From assembly GCA_002372545.1 (NCBI GenBank), contig DFHD01000080.1:96320-113174 (forward strand): a stretch of DNA of 16,855 bases, read 5' to 3'. The translations under genes were made by a program, and so were the position numbers. This DNA is from Lachnospiraceae bacterium UBA3732 (GTDB lineage: Bacteria > Bacillota > Clostridia > Lachnospirales > Lachnospiraceae). Of this stretch, positions 13,340-16,855 are shown piece by piece (position 1 is the first letter of the stretch; the number at the start of each line of letters is the position of its first letter). The notes under the pieces were generated by a model, which worked only from the letters and a program-made list of their open reading frames with translations, did no database searches and had not been told where the DNA came from.

Positions 13340-14086
13340 TTATATAACATGCTCATTCTCCAGCTGAAAGCTGAGGAGCGACAGCATAAAAAGACCGGCG
13401 GTTTCCGTACGCAGGATCCTGTGTCCAAGGGTAATGGTTTCCGCCCCCTTTTCTTCTGCCATAGCGATCTCCTGATCCGAAAAGCCGCCCTCCGGTCCGA
13501 TAAACACAGCAACAGGCCGCCCGGGTTCCAGCTCCTGCAGGATCCTTTTTGTCCTTCCGATGCCCTCCGCATTCTCATAGGGAATGAGAAGCCTGGCATT
13601 CCTGTCCAGTCCATCCTGAAGAGCCTTAGCAAAGCTCATAAAAGGACCTGTTTCCGGAAGAATCCCTCTTCCGCACTGTTTCGCCGCCGATTCCGCGATT
13701 TTCCGGTATCTTTCCAGCTTCTTTTCTTTTTTGGACGCATCCAGTCTGACCACGCTCCTGTCCATCTCCACAGGTATGATCCGGCTCACTCCGAGCTCCA
13801 CGGCTTTCTGCAGGATCAGCTCCATCTTATCCCCTTTGGGAAGACCCTGATAAAGTGTGATCTCCGACGGAAGCTCGGCGAAATTATCAAAAATATCACA
13901 GACCTTCGCCGTAACCTTTTTTTCCTCCACGGAAGTGATCTCGCAAAGATAATCCCTGGAGGAGCCGTCGCCCACAAGGATCCGGTCACCTGCCGAAAGA
14001 CGAAGCACTGAACGGATATGCACCACATCCTGTCCGGTGATCGTTACCTCGTCTCCGGGTGGAGAATCCAGAAAAAAACGATGCAT
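13340..14086 (-). CDS. rsmE: 16S rRNA (uracil-1498-N3)-methyltransferase RsmE
   Basis: This SPOUT-class enzyme methylates U1498 of 16S rRNA in the assembled small subunit. The 248 residues match the family length. An N-terminal PUA-like RNA-binding barrel (about 1-70, MHRFFLD...HIRSVLRL) is followed by the knotted methyltransferase: LYQGLPKGDKMELILQKAVELGV, the SAM-binding IGPEGGFSDQEI (196-207) and the closing LGHRILRTETA (220-230). Its ATG lies 3 nt beyond the prmA stop, with AAGGAG inside the prmA end, so the two are tightly coupled. Neighbouring order prmA-rsmE is conserved across Firmicutes. Confidence 0.95.
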   Translation of the reverse strand: MHRFFLDSPPGDEVTITGQDVVHIRSVLRLSAGDRILVGDGSSRDYLCEITSVEEKKVTAKVCDIFDNFAELPSEITLYQGLPKGDKMELILQKAVELGVSRIIPVEMDRSVVRLDASKKEKKLERYRKIAESAAKQCGRGILPETGPFMSFAKALQDGLDRNARLLIPYENAEGIGRTKRILQELEPGRPVAVFIGPEGGFSDQEIAMAEEKGAETITLGHRILRTETAGLFMLSLLSFQLENEHVI

Positions 14087-14089
14087 GCT

Positions 14090-15169
14090 TTACTCCTTCC
14101 GGGCGATGATCGATACCCATTCACCCAGGTGTTCAACTGCTTCAATGGAAAAACCGTTATTCAATATAGCTTCCTTTGTCTCATCTTCTTTAACATCCAG
14201 TATCCCCGAGGTGATCCAGATCCCGCCTTTTCTCAGATAGGGTCCGATCACGCCGGCCAGAGGAATGATCACATCCGCAAGAATGTTGGAAAGAACAAGA
14301 TCATACTCTCTTTGTTCAACCGGGTCGCTTCCTGCCGTACTCTGGTACGCATCGTTCAGGCCGCCGGTACCGGCCGGTCCGGATACAGATGACACTTCCG
14401 GATCGCATATCCCGGATGTACCATCCTCACCGCTCTTATGCGCATTTTTCACAATTGGATTATCGTGAAGAAGATTCCCTGTGGAAAAAAGGATGCGGTC
14501 GGAAGAAAGACCGTTAACCTCCGCATTTTCCGCTGCGGATATTTCCGCCTGGGGATCGATATCCAGGCCATGCACAAAGCCGGCGCCGGTAAGCGCCGCC
14601 GCAATGGAAAGGATTCCGCTTCCGCTTCCCACATCAAAAACAGACTCTCCCGGCTGCAGATATTTCTTCAGCGCTGAAAGACAGAGCCTTGTCGTTTCAT
14701 GGCTTCCCGTCCCGAAGGACATGACAGAGGATATCCGGATCAGCGTTTCCTCTTCCTGTTTATCCGGTACCTCCTCCCATTCAGGTACGATCAGATAGCC
14801 GTCATGCCGGATAGGCTGGAAATACTTCTTCCAGTTATCCTGCCAGCCGGCATCATCGTCCGTATCTTCAATTGTAATGTTTCCGCTTCCCACAGAGAGA
14901 AACTGAGAAAGGCGGAAGAGCTCCTTCGCTGCCTCCGCCTTGATCTTCTCAGCTGTCTGACCATCAGGAAGAAAACATGATACCTTTGCCGAACCATCGT
15001 CGGGCACATCCATCAGCGGAATATCCACGAACATGGCGGAAAGCTCCTCCTCCGAAAGAGGAACATGATCCTCGATCAGTACGCCCTCCGCACCATGCTC
15101 ATTCAGGAATTCACTGATCAGATCCACCGCTTCAGTCGAGGTTTCGATCGTAAGCTTTTTCCAGATCAT
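14090..15169 (-). CDS. prmA: Ribosomal protein L11 methyltransferase PrmA, with an insertion
   Basis: PrmA methylates lysines and the N-terminus of ribosomal protein L11. The N-terminal substrate-recognition domain (1-100) begins WKKLTIETSTEAVDLISEFL; the linker contains WQDNWKKYFQP; the Rossmann methyltransferase has SFGTGSHETT (151-160), the SAM loop FDVGSGSGILSIAA (178-191), GLDIDP, and SNILADVI (294-301). The protein has 359 residues against about 310-320 for the family. The extra length is a roughly 50-residue stretch (about 236-287) rich in Gly, Ser, Asp and Thr just before the NILA strand, a disordered-looking loop. Core motifs on both sides stay in frame and intact. An AAGGGA site lies in the 13-nt gap after dnaJ. 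Confidence 0.93.
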   Translation of the reverse strand: MIWKKLTIETSTEAVDLISEFLNEHGAEGVLIEDHVPLSEEELSAMFVDIPLMDVPDDGSAKVSCFLPDGQTAEKIKAEAAKELFRLSQFLSVGSGNITIEDTDDDAGWQDNWKKYFQPIRHDGYLIVPEWEEVPDKQEEETLIRISSVMSFGTGSHETTRLCLSALKKYLQPGESVFDVGSGSGILSIAAALTGAGFVHGLDIDPQAEISAAENAEVNGLSSDRILFSTGNLLHDNPIVKNAHKSGEDGTSGICDPEVSSVSGPAGTGGLNDAYQSTAGSDPVEQREYDLVLSNILADVIIPLAGVIGPYLRKGGIWITSGILDVKEDETKEAILNNGFSIEAVEHLGEWVSIIARKE

Positions 15170-15182
15170 TGTTTTCCCTTAT

Positions 15183-16346
15183 TTATTTTCTAAAGCCTTT
15201 TTTCTTCTTATGATCACCGAAGGAGAAACCACCTGCGGAATCTGTAGAGGAACGCGCCACAACCTGGGGTGAGGATGCATTCTCGTACTGATTCAGGATG
15301 TTCTTCTGCTCATCTGTCAGCTTCTCGGGAACCTGTACGATCAAGGTGACATAATGGTCGCCTCTGACCTGCTTGTTCCGAAGAGTGGGAACACCCTTTC
15401 CACGAAGCTTAACCTTGGTATTGGTCTGTGTACCGGGTTGGATATCATAGTTATAAGGACCATCAATGGTATTCAGCGTGATCCGGCCGCCCAGTGCCGC
15501 CTGTGTAAAGGAAATGGGCTCGGAGGAATACAGATCGTATCCCTGACGGCTGAATGTGGCATGCTTATCCACAAGGATGGTAACCAGAAGGTCGCCTCTC
15601 TCACCGCCGTTAACGCCCGGCTCACCCATGTCACGAAGACGGATGCTCTGACCGTTATCGATACCTGCCGGCACCTTGATCTGAATGGTCTTCTTGCTCT
15701 TTACATAACCGGAACCGGCGCAGTTGGAGCACTTATACTTGATAATCTTTCCGCTTCCCTGGCAGTCGGGACAGGTCTGTACCGTCCTGGCCATACCAAA
15801 GAGGGACTGCTGGGTGTATACCACCTGACCCTTGCCGGCACACTTATTACAGGTATCCGGGGGATGTCCGGGCTGCGCACCGCTTCCCTTACATACAGGG
15901 CATTCATCCTTCAGCGGAAGCTCAATATCTCTCTGCGTTCCGAATACAGCCTCCTCAAAGGAGACACGTACCGTTGTACGGATATCCGCACCCTTGATTG
16001 GTCCGTTGGAAGCCCGCTGGCGGCCGCCGCCAAACATATCGCCGAAGATATCTCCGAAGATATCTCCCATATCGGCAAAATCGAAACCGCCAAAGCCATC
16101 TCCGCCGGCATTCTGATCAAAGGCCGCAAAGCCGAACTGATCATATTTCCTTCTTTTATCGGGATCACTGAGGACGGCATATGCCTCGGAGGCTTCCTTG
16201 AACTTTTCCTCGGCTTCCTTATTACCCGGATTTGCATCCGGATGATATTTCTTAGCCAGAACACGATAAGCCTTTTTCAGATCATTCTCCGTGGCGTTCC
16301 GTTCAACGCCCAGGACCTCATAATAATCTCTTTTTTCTTCAGCCAT
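15183..16346 (-). CDS. dnaJ: Chaperone protein DnaJ
   Basis: The Hsp40 co-chaperone that delivers unfolded clients to DnaK and stimulates its ATPase. The 387 residues carry the full type I layout: J domain (1-70) with HPD at 35-37; a Gly/Phe-rich linker (72-108, repeats of GDIFGD); four zinc-binding CxxCxGxG repeats (CPVCKGSG, CNKCAGKG, CPDCQGSG, CSNCAGSG between about 149 and 213); and the C-terminal client-binding domains ending in a lysine-rich tail. AAGGTGA precedes the ATG, and the start is 11 nt after the dnaK stop, so it is co-transcribed with dnaK. Heat-shock control would act at an upstream promoter that is outside the window. Confidence 0.97.
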   Translation of the reverse strand: MAEEKRDYYEVLGVERNATENDLKKAYRVLAKKYHPDANPGNKEAEEKFKEASEAYAVLSDPDKRRKYDQFGFAAFDQNAGGDGFGGFDFADMGDIFGDIFGDMFGGGRQRASNGPIKGADIRTTVRVSFEEAVFGTQRDIELPLKDECPVCKGSGAQPGHPPDTCNKCAGKGQVVYTQQSLFGMARTVQTCPDCQGSGKIIKYKCSNCAGSGYVKSKKTIQIKVPAGIDNGQSIRLRDMGEPGVNGGERGDLLVTILVDKHATFSRQGYDLYSSEPISFTQAALGGRITLNTIDGPYNYDIQPGTQTNTKVKLRGKGVPTLRNKQVRGDHYVTLIVQVPEKLTDEQKNILNQYENASSPQVVARSSTDSAGGFSFGDHKKKKGFRK

Positions 16347-16357
16347 ACTGTCTCACC

Positions 16358-16855
16358 TTAGATTTCCTTGAAATCACCGTCAACCACATCGTCGGAATAA
16401 TCAGGAGAACCTGCGCCTGTACCGGCATTGGCACCGGGGCCATTCTGCTCATACAGCTTGGAGAAAAGATTCTGTGCGGATGTCATAAGAGTTTCCTTGC
16501 CGGCCTTCAGCTTTTCAACATCATACTCGGACAGATTATCGATATCCGTTCCCTCGATGATAGTCTTCAGAGCCTGCAGATCATCCTCAACCTTCTTCTT
16601 ATCTGCCTCAGGAAGCTTGTCGCCAACTTCGTTCAGCGCCTTCTCTGTCTGGAATACGATAGCATCTGCATCATTCCGTACCTCAACGCCTTCCTTACGC
16701 TTCTTATCAGCTTCAGCATACTCTGCAGCTTCTTTCATTGCCTTCTCGATATCTTCCTCGGAAAGGGATGTGCCGCTGGTGATGGTGATGTGCTGCTCAC
16801 GGCCTGTACCCAGATCCTTTGCGGAAACATTTACAATACCGTTTGCATCGATATC
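16358..16855 (-). CDS. dnaK: Chaperone protein DnaK, C-terminal part only
   Basis: The Hsp70 chaperone; only the last 165 residues are in the window and the reading frame runs through the right edge. The visible part starts at the end of the substrate-binding beta sandwich (DIDANGIVNVSAKDLGTGRE) and continues with the helical lid (ITITSGTSLSEEDIEKAMKEAAEYAEAD...), finishing in a Gly/Ala-rich linker (GPGANAGTGAGSPDY) and the conserved acidic end DDVVDGDFKEI, whose form is typical of DnaK tails in Gram-positives. Nothing is unusual. hrcA and grpE, normally upstream, would lie beyond the window. Confidence 0.96.
   Translation of the reverse strand, partial: DIDANGIVNVSAKDLGTGREQHITITSGTSLSEEDIEKAMKEAAEYAEADKKRKEGVEVRNDADAIVFQTEKALNEVGDKLPEADKKKVEDDLQALKTIIEGTDIDNLSEYDVEKLKAGKETLMTSAQNLFSKLYEQNGPGANAGTGAGSPDYSDDVVDGDFKEI

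Noticed and set aside
13202..14011. A 269-codon open frame on the plus strand
   Set aside because: Antisense to rsmE and the end of the desulfurase gene; no protein-like pattern.
15354..16361. A 335-codon open frame on the plus strand
   Set aside because: Antisense to dnaJ, whose complete set of motifs settles the coding strand.

Overview
The window looks like chromosomal DNA of a low-to-moderate GC Gram-positive anaerobe of the Clostridia, probably Lachnospiraceae-like. This rests on strong AGGAGG-type ribosome binding sites, sigma-A-type promoters, the dnaK-dnaJ-prmA-rsmE gene order, a ThiI without a rhodanese domain, an HPr-like protein without histidine, and two surface proteins with C-terminal S-layer homology (SLH) repeats. 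The family assignment is inference from gene content; no rRNA is present.

Layout, left to right. (1) 1-2073, minus strand: a polar amino-acid ABC importer, read permease, then ATPase, then lipoprotein (cut by the window edge). (2) 2147-3189, minus: an sce7726-family PD-(D/E)XK nuclease-like protein and an HPr-like protein, separated by an intrinsic terminator. (3) 3270-4691, plus: mtaB, a tRNA methylthiotransferase, whose promoter overlaps the divergent HPr-like promoter. (4) 4707-6023, minus: a secreted three-SLH surface protein. (5) 6180-6500: a tRNA-Glu(CTC) with promoter and terminator, followed by a compact structured element bounded by a roughly 50-nt direct repeat of the tRNA 3' end plus terminator. 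(6) 6634-10506, minus: a 1290-residue SLH-anchored GH53 endo-beta-1,4-galactanase with carbohydrate-binding modules, and a promoter bearing a LacI-type palindrome. (7) 10833-16855, minus: a co-directional housekeeping run dnaK(partial)-dnaJ-prmA-rsmE, then a NifS/IscS-type cysteine desulfurase and thiI.

How the parts work together. The dnaK-to-rsmE run is the familiar Firmicutes chaperone/translation operon; the desulfurase and ThiI form a sulfur-relay pair for tRNA 4-thiouridine. MtaB, usually in the same operon in Bacillus, is here about 8.6 kb from rsmE on the other strand, with the thiI genes, the galactanase, the tRNA and the SLH gene between. The galactanase points to degradation of pectic type I arabinogalactan/galactan at the cell surface; the second SLH protein may share its wall anchor.

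The observations most worth a second look are the tRNA-Glu-adjacent structured element (6183-6394), the galactanase control region where terminator, promoter and operator-like palindromes overlap (10583-10648), the histidine-less HPr-like protein, and the related degenerate repeats on both sides of thiI. I did not find CRISPR, phage genes, transposases or a recognisable defence island.
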